A stretch of 64,000 nucleotides of DNA from Saprospiraceae bacterium (GCA_016713025.1 JADJPZ010000004.1:372001-436000), one strand, 5' to 3'; shown: positions 34,564 through 43,625, numbered from the stretch's first letter. Notes: a model not told the origin generated them from the sequence alone. Made by a program: numbers and translations.

Positions 34564-34587
34564 AACTGTTGGGATAACCCAACAGTT
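34564..34587. terminator. Strong hairpin between convergent phoA and bat genes
   Basis: AACTGTTGGG (34564-34573) and CCCAACAGTT (34578-34587) pair perfectly around ATAA. No long T-tract follows on either strand, so it may be a terminator of modest efficiency or a processing barrier. Confidence 0.5.
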
Positions 34588-34669
34588 TCCTATCAATCTG
34601 AAAGTCCGTATAATTTGACAAAGTTGAAGTAATTACTGTATGTAACACAATACAAGGCAAAATACTTTC

Positions 34670-35413
34670 CTACCAGTCTTTTTTACCTTTCGTCGGCTTT
34701 CCATCGATCCGTCTCAATTTTTGCTGAACCTTTTTTTCTTCACTGTCCATGATTTCCAGGAGTTTCTGAGCATCCTGTTTGCTCATTTTATTGTCACTTT
34801 GTGCTTGTTGCTGTTCCTTATTTTTATTTTGATCCTGCTGGTTCTGCTGGTTCTGATTCTGGCTATTTTGATCCTGATTATCTTCTTTATTATTCTGCTG
34901 GTCGTTTTGATTTTGCTGATCCTTTTGATCTTTTTGATCATTTTTTTGATCCTGATTGTTTTTATCTTTTTGCTGTTGATTTTGCTGTTTTTTCAGTTCT
35001 CTGCGGGCCAAAGCAAGATTTTCTTTAGTTTCATTATCATCGGGCTGATACCTCAGTGATTTTTTATAAGCATCAACACTTTCTTTGTATTGCTGTTTTT
35101 TATACAGCGCATTACCTAAATTGTGGTAAACGGATGCTTTCTCTTGACTGGTATTTGCTTTGGATGCGGCATCTTCATATTTTTTGATAGCTTCTTCATA
35201 CCTTTCCTGATTCATGAGCGTATTTCCCAGATTGTAAGTGGACTTCAGAGATGGTTTTTGTGTTTCTGCTTTTCTGTATTCCGTTTCAGCTTCTGCATAC
35301 TTCCCAAAGCCATACAGCATGTCACCATTACGCAGGTTTTTATGGGCTGATTGAGCATATGTTTCTGCTGACAGAGTGAAAAGAAATATAGTGATCAGAT
35401 AGAAATTTTTCAT
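34670..35413 (-). CDS. batC: BatC-like TPR protein (Bat operon)
   Basis: The 247-residue protein has a signal peptide (to about residue 20), two to three TPR motifs (about 24-140, for example YGFGKYAEAETEYRKAE and YHNLGNALYKKQQYKESVDAY) and a long Gln/Asn/Asp/Lys-rich low-complexity region (about 150-225). The end is basic. In Bacteroides the Bat proteins form a membrane complex thought to aid oxygen tolerance or cell envelope function. The start ATG overlaps the stop codon of the upstream BatB gene by 4 bases. No longer BatD or SH3-type BatE gene follows in the window, so the set is reduced. Confidence 0.85.
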   Translation of the reverse strand: MKNFYLITIFLFTLSAETYAQSAHKNLRNGDMLYGFGKYAEAETEYRKAETQKPSLKSTYNLGNTLMNQERYEEAIKKYEDAASKANTSQEKASVYHNLGNALYKKQQYKESVDAYKKSLRYQPDDNETKENLALARRELKKQQNQQQKDKNNQDQKNDQKDQKDQQNQNDQQNNKEDNQDQNSQNQNQQNQQDQNKNKEQQQAQSDNKMSKQDAQKLLEIMDSEEKKVQQKLRRIDGKPTKGKKDW

Positions 35414-36414
35414 GTGTTTGATTTAACTTTAATAATGCCGGATGATCTTATAAACTCTAAAATGAATAAAATCAGTGCCAGCGCAATAAAATATTGGTAA
35501 AAACTTCGGTACTCTGTAAATGATTTTACTTCGACAGCTCTTTTCTGAATTTTACTCAATTGTACGTTGAGGTCCTTGATGATCTCATTATTGTCATTTT
35601 CAAGAAGGTATGACATACCATTTCCTTTTTCGGCAATTTCAACCAGCAATTCTTTATTGATCATAGATTTTACCGGATTACCTTCTTCATCTGTTTTGTA
35701 TTCTTCACGACCTTCATTGATAGATGGTATAAAACTTCCTTCGGCGGTACCAGCACCTACAGTAAATACACTCCAGCCTTTCTCAACGGCCTGTGCGGCC
35801 ATATCAGTCGCATTGTCGTCATGATCTTCACCATCTGAGATGATCACAAGAGCTCTTTGATTTTCTTCCTTTACGCTTCGGGTAGCAAGGTCAATTGCAG
35901 CACCTATGGCTGTACCCTGCGTTCCTGCCATATCAGTAGTAGCACTTCTGGTAAACAACAAGGCGGCGGCATAGTCGGTAGTGAGCGGCATCTGCAGATA
36001 TGCTCCACCGGCAAATAATATCAACCCCATCTGATCGCCTTGACGGGATTGTATGAGTTGTTCTATAAATCTTTTAGCTTTTTCCAGTCTTGATGGGCTG
36101 ATATCTGTTGCATTCATACTTGCTGAAATATCCAATGCTATGAATATGTCAATATTTTCAACTTTGACTTTTTCTTTTTTCAAGCCATATTGCGGATTTG
36201 CCAACGCAATGATCAGTAGTACCAACGCACATACCCATATTATAAGGCTATACACAGATGCTACTTTCCCGAACATCAATCGTCGCACCAGTGCCGGTGA
36301 CCCGAAGACACTCCTACGTTTTTTTACCATAAAATTGCCAAAATACCACAATCCCGCCACCATCGGTATGAGGACTAATAGGTAAAAAGCATCGGAATTT
36401 TCAAATCTGAACAT
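35410..36414 (-). CDS. batB: BatB-like von Willebrand factor A membrane protein
   Basis: The 334-residue protein has two N-terminal membrane segments (about 10-28 and 55-75), a von Willebrand factor A domain at about 90-275 with the metal-binding MIDAS DISASMNATD motif near 99, and a C-terminal membrane helix near 310-328. I chose ATG 36414 (MFRFENSDAFYLLVLIP) just after the BatA stop; the longer ATG at 36468 would start inside BatA and adds 18 residues that do not resemble the family. Its gene lies between batA and batC, as in Bacteroides. Probable role is assembly of a periplasm-spanning Bat complex. Confidence 0.88.
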   Translation of the reverse strand: MFRFENSDAFYLLVLIPMVAGLWYFGNFMVKKRRSVFGSPALVRRLMFGKVASVYSLIIWVCALVLLIIALANPQYGLKKEKVKVENIDIFIALDISASMNATDISPSRLEKAKRFIEQLIQSRQGDQMGLILFAGGAYLQMPLTTDYAAALLFTRSATTDMAGTQGTAIGAAIDLATRSVKEENQRALVIISDGEDHDDNATDMAAQAVEKGWSVFTVGAGTAEGSFIPSINEGREEYKTDEEGNPVKSMINKELLVEIAEKGNGMSYLLENDNNEIIKDLNVQLSKIQKRAVEVKSFTEYRSFYQYFIALALILFILEFIRSSGIIKVKSNT

Positions 36415-36416
36415 GG

Positions 36417-37427
36417 TTAATAACTTAATGGCCTCAACAATATTTCTTTCAAAATCCAAAATATACATAACAGTATGCCACCTGCTATTAAAAATATATA
36501 AAACTCATCTTTGTATCTTTTGTAGACATTGATTTCAATTTCAGTCTTTTCCAGTTTATCGATTTCTGAATAGATATTTTCAAGGCTTTGTTTGTCTACT
36601 GCTCTGAAATATTTGCCTTTGGTCATTTCAGAAATCTGTTGGAGCAACTCCGTATCGATCTCTACTCTTGCCATGGCAAACATGTACTCTCCATTGCTCA
36701 TCCTATTGATCGGTGATAATGCCTGACCCATCGATCCCACAGCGATAGTATAGACTCTGACATCATATTTTTCTGCAATCTCCGCGGCGGTGACCGGGTT
36801 GATGTAACCTGAATTATTGACCCCGTCAGTGAGCAGAATGATGATCTTTGACTTTGCTTTGCTGTCTTTGAGCCTGTTGACAGCTGTGGCCAGGCCCATA
36901 CCTATAGCGGTTCCATCCTGCAGCATACCTACTTGTAATCCCGATAGAAAATCTGTAACAATATTGTGATCCGTCGTGAGGGGACATTGTGTAAACGCCT
37001 CTCCCGAAAAAACTATTAACCCTATACGGTCATGTGCCCTCTTGCCAACAAACTCCTTGGCTACAAGTTTGCTCACTTCGAGACGGTCGGGATTAAAGTC
37101 CTTGGACAGCATACTGCTGGAAAGATCCATCACCAGCATGATATCGATACCTTCTGCCTTGACTTTCTCTTCTTTTAAGCTCAGTTGTGGCCTGGCAAGT
37201 GCCAATATTAAGAATGATAATGCCGTAATAAAAAGCACCGGAAGATATTTATATACTTTTTCTTTCCACAAATGAATACTGTCCAGAGCACTGAGATCAG
37301 GCATTTTTAAGAATGGCTGATTACCTTTTCCCGAAAAATACTGCAGCCAAATCAATAGCGGAACTATGGTCAAAGCCAATAGCCACCAGGGTGATGCAAA
37401 ATGCAGATTTGTCAGATATTGGATCAT
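36417..37427 (-). CDS. batA: BatA-like von Willebrand factor A membrane protein
   Basis: The 336-residue protein has an N-terminal BatA-type membrane segment (about 12-30) and a second at 60-80, a VWA domain at about 90-280 with DLSSSMLSKD as the MIDAS motif, and a final membrane helix (about 310-330, IFLIAGGILLCIFWIL). It is a paralogue of the next gene and starts overlapping the upstream BatD-like gene by 4 bases. In Bacteroides fragilis BatA-E proteins influence aerotolerance; the phenotype is not established in related groups. The MIDAS residues D-x-S-x-S are intact, so metal-dependent partner binding is expected. Confidence 0.88.
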   Translation of the reverse strand: MIQYLTNLHFASPWWLLALTIVPLLIWLQYFSGKGNQPFLKMPDLSALDSIHLWKEKVYKYLPVLFITALSFLILALARPQLSLKEEKVKAEGIDIMLVMDLSSSMLSKDFNPDRLEVSKLVAKEFVGKRAHDRIGLIVFSGEAFTQCPLTTDHNIVTDFLSGLQVGMLQDGTAIGMGLATAVNRLKDSKAKSKIIILLTDGVNNSGYINPVTAAEIAEKYDVRVYTIAVGSMGQALSPINRMSNGEYMFAMARVEIDTELLQQISEMTKGKYFRAVDKQSLENIYSEIDKLEKTEIEINVYKRYKDEFYIFLIAGGILLCIFWILKEILLRPLSY

Positions 37428-38464
37428 ATTTCTTTTCCTATTTGCCGGGTTTCTTTAGTATTTTCAACAAAGGATACTGCCTTTTGCATAAATGATTCAT
37501 GGATGTTTTCTTCAGGAGTTGCTTTGGCAAATTTTACAAGATCTGCTATCTGAAGTATGTTTATCAACTCCTGATTGTACTTTTTATCAAACGGCGCATT
37601 GGCCAATGACATCATCACTTCATCGGTAGTCATGTCAGGTGCGTTGATTCCATAACGTTCCATCAGATATGTCCGTATGATGTCAGTCAGTCCGGATTGG
37701 TACTCTTTGATCAGTCCTTGTTGCCACAATTTTTGAGCTTCCAGTTTTCTGAGCTCCATGATAGCCTTATCGTGGCATGGGATAATGATTTCTTCAATTT
37801 TCGGGATTTCTTTTGGTTTTTTATTTTTCAATCTATAAAAATAATACCCTACAATTGCCATCAATAATATAGCTATCAAGATATATAAATACACAAGATA
37901 ATCAGAAAAATTGGCTTTCTCTCTCATGATATCCTTGATGGGGTTGAATATCACCGTGTCCTGTTGCATCAATCTTTGTGGTAGATGTACATTTAATACA
38001 GCGGACTCACCGGGAGTGTTGATGTTGCCAGATTCCTTGAAGATGGGCAGAGGAGCAGGTATACTAAATTGTCCCGTGTTATATATAGCAATGGTTATTT
38101 TATTGGAAATGATATTTTGACCATTTTGCTGAGTTACTTTTATTTTATCGGCAGGTACAGGTGTCCCAATACCTTCATGTTTCCAATCTCCAAAAGACAG
38201 AATTTCGACATCTGCAAGTGCTTCCATAGATATGGTGTCCTGCAGGTAGATTTGGTTTTTTATTTGTTTGTAAAGTGAAAAATCAAGCCCTGTAAATGTT
38301 TTGTTTGCAGGTAGTACGACTCTGATGTCCAAGACAACCGGATCTCCTAATCCTGCAGAATCTACAGAAATTTTTGCAGAGGATACTGACTGAGAATATA
38401 TAATATCCGGATTCAGAAGCATCCAAAACAACAACATAGCAAAAATATTTCTACTCCTCATCAT
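37424..38464 (-). CDS. Bat-operon secreted/anchored protein (DUF4381/BatD-like)
   Basis: The 346-residue protein has a signal peptide (to about residue 24, ending IYSQ), a beta-rich periplasmic domain (about 25-175) with the pattern DSAGLGDPVVLDIRVVLP, a single membrane helix (about 188-210, LVYLYILIAILLMAIVGYYFY) and a cytoplasmic helical region (about 220-346). This is the topology of the gene usually found between the DUF58 and BatA genes. It is much shorter than the canonical BatD (about 600 residues). Starts overlap by 4 bases (ATGA) with the DUF58 gene. The family assignment is approximate. Confidence 0.7.
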   Translation of the reverse strand: MMRSRNIFAMLLFWMLLNPDIIYSQSVSSAKISVDSAGLGDPVVLDIRVVLPANKTFTGLDFSLYKQIKNQIYLQDTISMEALADVEILSFGDWKHEGIGTPVPADKIKVTQQNGQNIISNKITIAIYNTGQFSIPAPLPIFKESGNINTPGESAVLNVHLPQRLMQQDTVIFNPIKDIMREKANFSDYLVYLYILIAILLMAIVGYYFYRLKNKKPKEIPKIEEIIIPCHDKAIMELRKLEAQKLWQQGLIKEYQSGLTDIIRTYLMERYGINAPDMTTDEVMMSLANAPFDKKYNQELINILQIADLVKFAKATPEENIHESFMQKAVSFVENTKETRQIGKEI

Positions 38465-39333
38465 CTTTTTGCTCTCCTTTTGAAAAATACCTGCAATGCT
38501 TTTACATAATCATCGTCTGTAGAGATGGTGATCACATCACTTTTGGCTGATGCAAAGTATTTTGAAAACCTGTCAGATGATTTTTTAAAATGAGATTCGT
38601 AAGCTGTTCGGACGATGGGGTTTGAAGTATCAATGATGCGCATTTTGCCAGCCTCTTCGTCCAGTACATTGATCAATCCGACATCCGGCAGCGACTGTTC
38701 CCTTTTGTCATACAATCGCACACCTATGATGTCGTGTTTTTTTGCTGCAATGGTTAGAGCCTGATCATAGTTCTCCGCAATAAAATCGGACAAGACAAAT
38801 GTTATGGATCTTTTCTTTTGTGTATTGTTCAAAAACATCAGTGCTTCGCCGATATCGGTCTTTTGCTGACTTGGAGTAAAATTGATCAGTTCTCTGATGA
38901 GTCTAAGTATGTTTTGTTTACCTTTTTTTGGGGGCAGATATTTTTCGACGTGATCTGAAAACAAAATAGCTCCTACCTTATCATTGTTTGTCAATGCTGA
39001 AAATGATAATACAGCTGCCATTTCTGTGATAATATCACTTTTAAAAGCCGATGAAGTTCCAAAATATACTGATGCTGACACATCAATGAGCAACATGACA
39101 GTCAGTTCTCTCTCCTCATCAAAAATCTTAATATGAGGACTACCTGTTCTGGCGGTAACATTCCAGTCTATGTTGCGTACATCGTCACCATAATAATAAT
39201 CTCTTACCTCACTAAATGCCATACCACGACCTTTAAAAGCGGAATGGTATTCGCCGGAAAATACATGTTTTGTCAGATCTTTGGTTTTGATCTCCAGCTT
39301 CCTTACTTTTTTTAGCAATTCTGTAGTATCCAT
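38461..39333 (-). CDS. DUF58-domain protein (VWA-like), Bat operon
   Basis: The 290-residue protein contains the DUF58 domain: a conserved block YYYGDDVRNIDWNVTARTG (about 47-65) and KIFDEERELTVMLLIDVSAS (about 70-90), the latter like a MIDAS VWA. No signal peptide or membrane segment, so it is cytoplasmic. DUF58 proteins accompany MoxR ATPases and are assumed to be their clients or adaptors in this operon type. The upstream gene is a secreted protein, and moxR lies two genes away. Start at 39333 gives MDTTELLKKVRKLEIKT, which matches family N-termini. Confidence 0.93.
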   Translation of the reverse strand: MDTTELLKKVRKLEIKTKDLTKHVFSGEYHSAFKGRGMAFSEVRDYYYGDDVRNIDWNVTARTGSPHIKIFDEERELTVMLLIDVSASVYFGTSSAFKSDIITEMAAVLSFSALTNNDKVGAILFSDHVEKYLPPKKGKQNILRLIRELINFTPSQQKTDIGEALMFLNNTQKKRSITFVLSDFIAENYDQALTIAAKKHDIIGVRLYDKREQSLPDVGLINVLDEEAGKMRIIDTSNPIVRTAYESHFKKSSDRFSKYFASAKSDVITISTDDDYVKALQVFFKRRAKR

Positions 39334-39351
39334 CTGAATCAGTGTTGACTA

Positions 39352-40686
39352 TTAAAAATTATACCTTGGTCTGAGATATTGGCGCACTTTTTCATAGGGT
39401 ATCATGATTTCTTTTTCGCCATAAATAGTATTAAACTGTGTGGAAAATGATATTCCTGTTTCCTTGAGACATACTATACCGAAACTCTGGTTTTTAAACC
39501 ATGATCTTACATCCGGATGCCAATTGGATACTTGTACTATTTCAGGTATAAGAGTATTGAAATATGCTTTGCTGTCAAATTTGTTATCAAAAAGATCCTG
39601 TAATCTTAACTCCTTACCATATCTGATATCATAGATGAATGAAATTTTTTCCGTTTTGGTATTTAGTGATGATTGCATATAAATCAATCCGCTGATGATA
39701 TCATTTTCATAAAGTTCTACTTCAATCCAGCCATCAGCACTTTGCATCCATCTTTCATTACTGCCTGTCTCGTCAGGATGGGTAGATTTAAACTTTTTGA
39801 TATTATCATCCAGCCAAGTTTTAAAGAATGCATTGATCCATGTATCAAACCTTTTGCTTCTGGTAAGCGGTGTAATGCATTCCATCCTGCTATGGAAATC
39901 AGCGTATGTGTAATTTACAAATTGTACGGCCTCATCCAGTTGTAGAGATGAGACAACTTCTGCTTCATTTTCTTCGGGATATATGATGTCTATTTTGTCA
40001 AGGTTGGCAGTGTCAATCATCACCCATTTATGATCTAAAATAGTGCTGTCAAATCCGGGTTGAAACATTTCTACCCTAAAACCCTTTACTTCAATTTCTT
40101 TGGTTGCTTTTATCTTGGTTTGATCACTGTACTTACAGATGAATCTGCTTGGTTCTCTTTTTATCTGAAGCAGATATGATTTATTTGCAGCAATTCCCTT
40201 ATAGCTTCTAATCCATTGATTGGAAATTCTGGCATCAGGAGAAAAATCTTCAAATGCATTGACAAAAGAAAACTTAAAAGGGAATAGCAAATTTCTATCT
40301 TTATTTTGCCATTGGCCATCAAAGGTTACCCCGTCATATTTTCCAGTCATAAATCCTGTAAGCCTTGAAATTTCATTGATCTCCGCCAATTTGAGTTGTT
40401 GGTCCTTATCTTCACCATCAAAGAAAAAGGTAGTATTACTGCTTCTTAAGGTATAAAGTCCTTTGCAAGTATGTCCATCCGTACCAATGATCATATCTGC
40501 CACATGTCTGTTGTCGATCAATCCACTAAGGTAATTGATCCAAAGGTTTTTTGTATTGACCGGAAACATATTTCTCACATCTGTCTTGGTATATGCTGTT
40601 TGTCCGGATATCTGAGTCACGGAAATAGGGAAGCACAATGCAAGGCATAAAAATGGGACAATATATATTTCTAAACGATACATCAT
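39352..40686 (-). CDS. Secreted protein of unknown function inserted between moxR and the DUF58 gene
   Basis: The protein has 444 residues from ATG 40686. A signal peptide (about residues 1-28, with LCLALCFPISVTQISGQ) is followed by an N-terminal beta-rich half (about 30-290) and a C-terminal part that resembles DUF3298/RsiV-type domains (about 350-440: YDIRYGKELRLQDLFDN, then FGIVCLKETGISFSTQF). I placed the start at 40686, directly after the moxR stop at 40691, because the alternative ATG at 40764 lies inside moxR. This gene is not a usual member of the Bat operon. Function unknown; the DUF3298 similarity is inference by eye. Confidence 0.75.
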   Translation of the reverse strand: MMYRLEIYIVPFLCLALCFPISVTQISGQTAYTKTDVRNMFPVNTKNLWINYLSGLIDNRHVADMIIGTDGHTCKGLYTLRSSNTTFFFDGEDKDQQLKLAEINEISRLTGFMTGKYDGVTFDGQWQNKDRNLLFPFKFSFVNAFEDFSPDARISNQWIRSYKGIAANKSYLLQIKREPSRFICKYSDQTKIKATKEIEVKGFRVEMFQPGFDSTILDHKWVMIDTANLDKIDIIYPEENEAEVVSSLQLDEAVQFVNYTYADFHSRMECITPLTRSKRFDTWINAFFKTWLDDNIKKFKSTHPDETGSNERWMQSADGWIEVELYENDIISGLIYMQSSLNTKTEKISFIYDIRYGKELRLQDLFDNKFDSKAYFNTLIPEIVQVSNWHPDVRSWFKNQSFGIVCLKETGISFSTQFNTIYGEKEIMIPYEKVRQYLRPRYNF

Positions 40687-40690
40687 TACA

Positions 40691-41692
40691 TTATGGTACA
40701 GGAATGGTGTTGATGACCTTGGTGATGATATCCTCGTGGGTGACGTTTTCAGCTTCTGCTTCATAACTCAGGCCGATTCTGTGTCGCATGACATCTTTAC
40801 ATACATTTCTGATATCATCAGGAAGTACATACCCTCTTCTTTGCATAAATGCGTGCGCCTTTGCGGCTAAGGCAAGATTGATACTTGCTCTCGGAGAAGC
40901 ACCATAGCTCAGCAAAGGTTTAATGCTTTCCATCTTATATTGCTCGGGAATTCTAGTCGCAAATACTATATCGATGATGTAGTTTTCGATTTTTTCATCC
41001 ATGTACACTTTTTTGACGGACTGTCGGGCCTTTATGATAGAAGCAGGGTCAACTACTGCATTTATTTTCTGAGTGATTTCTCCCAGGATGTTTTTTCTGA
41101 TGATTTGTTTTTCTTCTTCCTTTGAAGGGTATCCGATATTTACTTTCAACATAAAACGATCTACTTGAGCTTCCGGTAAAGGGTAAGTACCTTCCTGTTC
41201 TATCGGGTTTTGTGTTGCAAGCACTAAGAATGGCTCTTCAAGTTTATACGTTTCTTTACCTATGGTGACTTGCTTTTCCTGCATGGCCTCCAGCAATGCA
41301 CTCTGAACTTTTGCGGGTGCTCTGTTGATTTCGTCGGCAAGGATAAAATTGGCAAATATCGGACCTTTGCGCACAGTAAATTCATTTTTCCCGGGATTGT
41401 ATATCATGGTACCTATGATATCTGATGGCAGCAGATCCGGAGTAAACTGTATCCGATGAAAATCAGCATCAATAGCCGAAGCCAATGTTTTGATAGCCAG
41501 AGTTTTGGCCAATCCGGGTAATCCTTCCAGCAAGACATGACCTTCGGCCAGAAGTCCAAGCATAAGTCTGTCAATCATGTGCCTCTGCCCTACCATGACT
41601 TTGGATGTCTCTGCATTCAGCACTTCCAGGAAAGCACTGTCTATGTATATTTGCTGGTTCAATGCTTCTATATCCACAGATGTCTGTATCAT
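40691..41692 (-). CDS. moxR: MoxR-family AAA+ ATPase (Bat operon)
   Basis: The 333-residue chaperone-like AAA+ protein has Walker A EGLPGLAKT (about residues 55-63), Walker B LADEINRAP (about 117-126), the sensor 1 region ATQNPIEQEGTYPLPEAQVDRF (about 160-180) and the C-terminal lid domain (about 240-333). MoxR proteins remodel or activate VWA-domain partners, and here the four VWA/DUF58 proteins are encoded downstream. First gene of the minus-strand run to 34670. No clear -7 box; a GATATTTG sequence at 41763-41770 (minus strand) is a one-off match. Confidence 0.95.
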   Translation of the reverse strand: MIQTSVDIEALNQQIYIDSAFLEVLNAETSKVMVGQRHMIDRLMLGLLAEGHVLLEGLPGLAKTLAIKTLASAIDADFHRIQFTPDLLPSDIIGTMIYNPGKNEFTVRKGPIFANFILADEINRAPAKVQSALLEAMQEKQVTIGKETYKLEEPFLVLATQNPIEQEGTYPLPEAQVDRFMLKVNIGYPSKEEEKQIIRKNILGEITQKINAVVDPASIIKARQSVKKVYMDEKIENYIIDIVFATRIPEQYKMESIKPLLSYGASPRASINLALAAKAHAFMQRRGYVLPDDIRNVCKDVMRHRIGLSYEAEAENVTHEDIITKVINTIPVP

Positions 41693-41874
41693 ATTGCTCT
41701 ATTTTTTTTAAAATTTGATAGTTAAAAGTTTAATGAAATGCTTTGTATGCAAAAACAGGAGCGCAAATATCGTAAAAATATCTGACTGAAGGCTTTATCA
41801 CTGTCGCAATAACTAAAACCGTGCTCTTTAATTTCTATGTGCTTTAATTTTTGCATTCCAATACAATGACGCTT

Positions 41875-41905
41875 TGAGTTTGTTTTAATTTTTATGTTTG
41901 AATGT
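41875..41905. repeat. Copy of the TTTAAACATACTC-type element end
   Basis: TGAGTTTGTTTTAATTTTTATGTTTGAATG resembles the reverse complement of the right end of the element at 6392-6620 (24 of 30 bases). It lies in the 453-base moxR/42146 spacer that also contains the hairpins at 41911-42015. Confidence 0.5.
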
Positions 41906-41910
41906 AAGGG

Positions 41911-42015
41911 ATATACTCAAAATAAATTGGTTTGCGAAAATTTAATTTATCAATTTATTCATTTTGAGTATAATGGCGACAGAATTATTTGCAAAATAAA
42001 TTCTCGTCGGTATAA
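41911..42015. repeat. Two adjacent hairpin repeats
   Basis: ATACTCAAAATAAATTG (about 41913-41929) pairs with CAATTTATTCATTTTGAGTAT (about 41951-41971) with one bulge. Immediately after, ATAATGGCGACAGAATTATTT (41970-41990) pairs with AATAAATTCTCGTCGGTAT (41996-42013), a compact copy of the element at 34463. An AT-rich short ORF spanning this region is not credible. Confidence 0.65.
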
Positions 42016-42145
42016 AATTTCAAACGTACTCATAAAATGGAAGCACAAAATTAGGAATCTTAAAATCAGACATATGAATCATTGTTTTTTTTAACTAAAT
42101 CTTAACTTCATATGTTAATGATGGAATAATATTTGAATTTCCACA

Positions 42146-42748
42146 ATGAGAATAAATATTTTTAAGACCTTCATCACTCTAATCTTCTTGTTTTCAACAT
42201 GTTTGCAAAGCTTTGCCGTAGATAGTATCAGCTACGTTGTGATTGTCATGAGAATACCAACTTACGCCGCCAAAATACAATATTTGGATACTCAAATAAG
42301 CCAAAAAGACATCTCAGCAAAAAAAAGAAATAGTTTTGTAAAAATAAAAAAAGAAACTGAGCAACAGAGAGATGAATATTTCAGTTTAATCTATGATGCA
42401 TTTAATACATATTATACAGCAACGGAGGTATATTTTGTACCCGATACTCTGTACAAAAATCTCTTAAGGGGTGAAGCAAAAGTATACATATCATCTGATA
42501 GAGCCATCACCCACATTGATTTGAAAAATAAAAAAACCATGTTTATGATTCAGGGCAGAGATGAGTATCAGTTATTGCTTACAAATCAGGACCATTTAAG
42601 ACCTGGATTTCCATGGCCTTACAAAAAGGGTACATTTCTTGGCGCTATCAAATCACTGATTAATAAGAAATCTTACATCAAAGAACAGGTCAGTTGGTTT
42701 GATACGGAAATGACAAAAGCAATAAAACTTTACAATATAAGACACTAA
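42146..42748 (+). CDS. Secreted protein of unknown function
   Basis: The 200-residue protein has a signal peptide (residues 1-24, FSTCLQSFAVDS) and no other recognisable domain. The middle is charged and helical (about 40-90, Lys/Gln-rich), the rest beta-rich. It precedes the D-Ala-D-Ala dipeptidase lipoprotein by only 3 bases, so they are likely co-transcribed, hinting at a cell-wall connection. The start is preceded by an A-rich leader (CCACAATG). No catalytic motif visible. Confidence 0.75.
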   Translation: MRINIFKTFITLIFLFSTCLQSFAVDSISYVVIVMRIPTYAAKIQYLDTQISQKDISAKKRNSFVKIKKETEQQRDEYFSLIYDAFNTYYTATEVYFVPDTLYKNLLRGEAKVYISSDRAITHIDLKNKKTMFMIQGRDEYQLLLTNQDHLRPGFPWPYKKGTFLGAIKSLINKKSYIKEQVSWFDTEMTKAIKLYNIRH

Positions 42749-42751
42749 CAA

Positions 42752-43516
42752 ATGAAAAGAAGAGTAGAAATGAAAACAACAGGTAGCTTTTGGGTATCAC
42801 TGTTTATTCTTGTTTGTATGATGTACTCGTGCAAACCAGATAGGGAAACAAAGTCTCAAAAGATCTCTGACATCAAAGAAGAAACTAAGCCCTTACTTGT
42901 TGATGAAACACCATCTTTACCTGTAGAAAAGAAGGAAGATCCAATAATTGTTGAAACAAAAAGCGAGACTATACCTGAAGAATGGAAGGAAATCACCGAA
43001 AAAAGTGGAATGGTCCTCGATATTAAATATGCTGATGATGACAATTTTACAAAAAAGCAGATATACGATTGCGGCAGATGCTTTTTAAGACCTGAAGCGG
43101 TATCTGGTATCGGTAAAGTCCGCAAGGAATTGCTGGATTCTTTTGGATACAACCTAAAGCTATTTGATTGTTTCAGACCACAACCATACCAGCAAAGACT
43201 TTGGGATGCTGTTCCCAATCCTGACTATGTTACGCCACCGGCCAAGGGTTCGATGCACAGCAGAGGGCTGGCTGTAGACCTTACTATCATTGATGAATCA
43301 GGCGATGAGTTGGATATGGGCACACCTTACGACCATTTGGGCAAAGAAGCTCACACTGACTACAAAGGACACGCTCCGCAGGTTTATAAAAATCGCGAAA
43401 TCCTTAGAAAGGCCATGGAAAAATATGGATTTAAAGGAATTCGGACAGAATGGTGGCATTACAGCTACAGAGGGAAGTCCTATCCATTGGATGCGTGGGT
43501 ATGGCCTTGTAAGTGA
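42752..43516 (+). CDS. D-alanyl-D-alanine dipeptidase-like lipoprotein (VanX/DdpX family)
   Basis: The 254-residue protein is a peptidase M15D-type zinc enzyme. It carries a lipoprotein signal with lipobox MYSC (Cys near 27), a short variable linker, and the catalytic domain from about 80. Metal-binding motifs are SMHSRGLAVDLT (about 164-175; SxHxxGxAxD) and EWWHYSY (about 235-241; the ExxH catalytic Glu and His). Homologues cleave D-Ala-D-Ala during peptidoglycan recycling. Here the location outside the cytoplasmic membrane differs from cytoplasmic VanX used for vancomycin resistance, and no van genes are adjacent, so no resistance is implied. An ATG at 42770 is an alternative start (MKTTGSFW). 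Confidence 0.9.
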   Translation: MKRRVEMKTTGSFWVSLFILVCMMYSCKPDRETKSQKISDIKEETKPLLVDETPSLPVEKKEDPIIVETKSETIPEEWKEITEKSGMVLDIKYADDDNFTKKQIYDCGRCFLRPEAVSGIGKVRKELLDSFGYNLKLFDCFRPQPYQQRLWDAVPNPDYVTPPAKGSMHSRGLAVDLTIIDESGDELDMGTPYDHLGKEAHTDYKGHAPQVYKNREILRKAMEKYGFKGIRTEWWHYSYRGKSYPLDAWVWPCK

Positions 43517-43601
43517 TGAATACTCGTTGAAATAGAATCCAATCATCAAAATTTACCCACCCTAAAGGTGTTCACAAGCCGACGTTTATGGTTCCTTCAT
43601 T

Positions 43602-43625
43602 ATTGAGTGAACGATTTCACTCAAT
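43602..43625 (+). terminator. Hairpin downstream of the dipeptidase gene
   Basis: ATTGAGTGAA (43602-43611) pairs perfectly with TTCACTCAAT (43616-43625) around CGAT. The following bases are T-rich but interrupted. It is in the 543-base gap 43517-44059, which also holds two repeats (43809, 43889) and no supported gene; a 62-codon ORF at 43588-43776 lacks any coding signs. Confidence 0.4.

Noticed and set aside
34721..35059. Leu/Ile-rich membrane-protein-like reading on the plus strand
   Set aside because: It is the antisense of the Gln/Asn-rich low-complexity region of the BatC gene.
40687..40764. Longer start for the secreted Bat-operon protein
   Set aside because: The extension lies inside moxR; the double ATG at 40683-40686 follows the moxR stop and starts a proper signal peptide.
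41894..42094. 66-codon reading upstream of the secreted protein gene
   Set aside because: It runs across two hairpin repeats and has no protein features.
42752..43516. Vancomycin resistance gene interpretation of the VanX-like protein
   Set aside because: It is a lipoprotein, no vanH or vanA homologue is adjacent, and the cytoplasmic location needed for resistance is absent.
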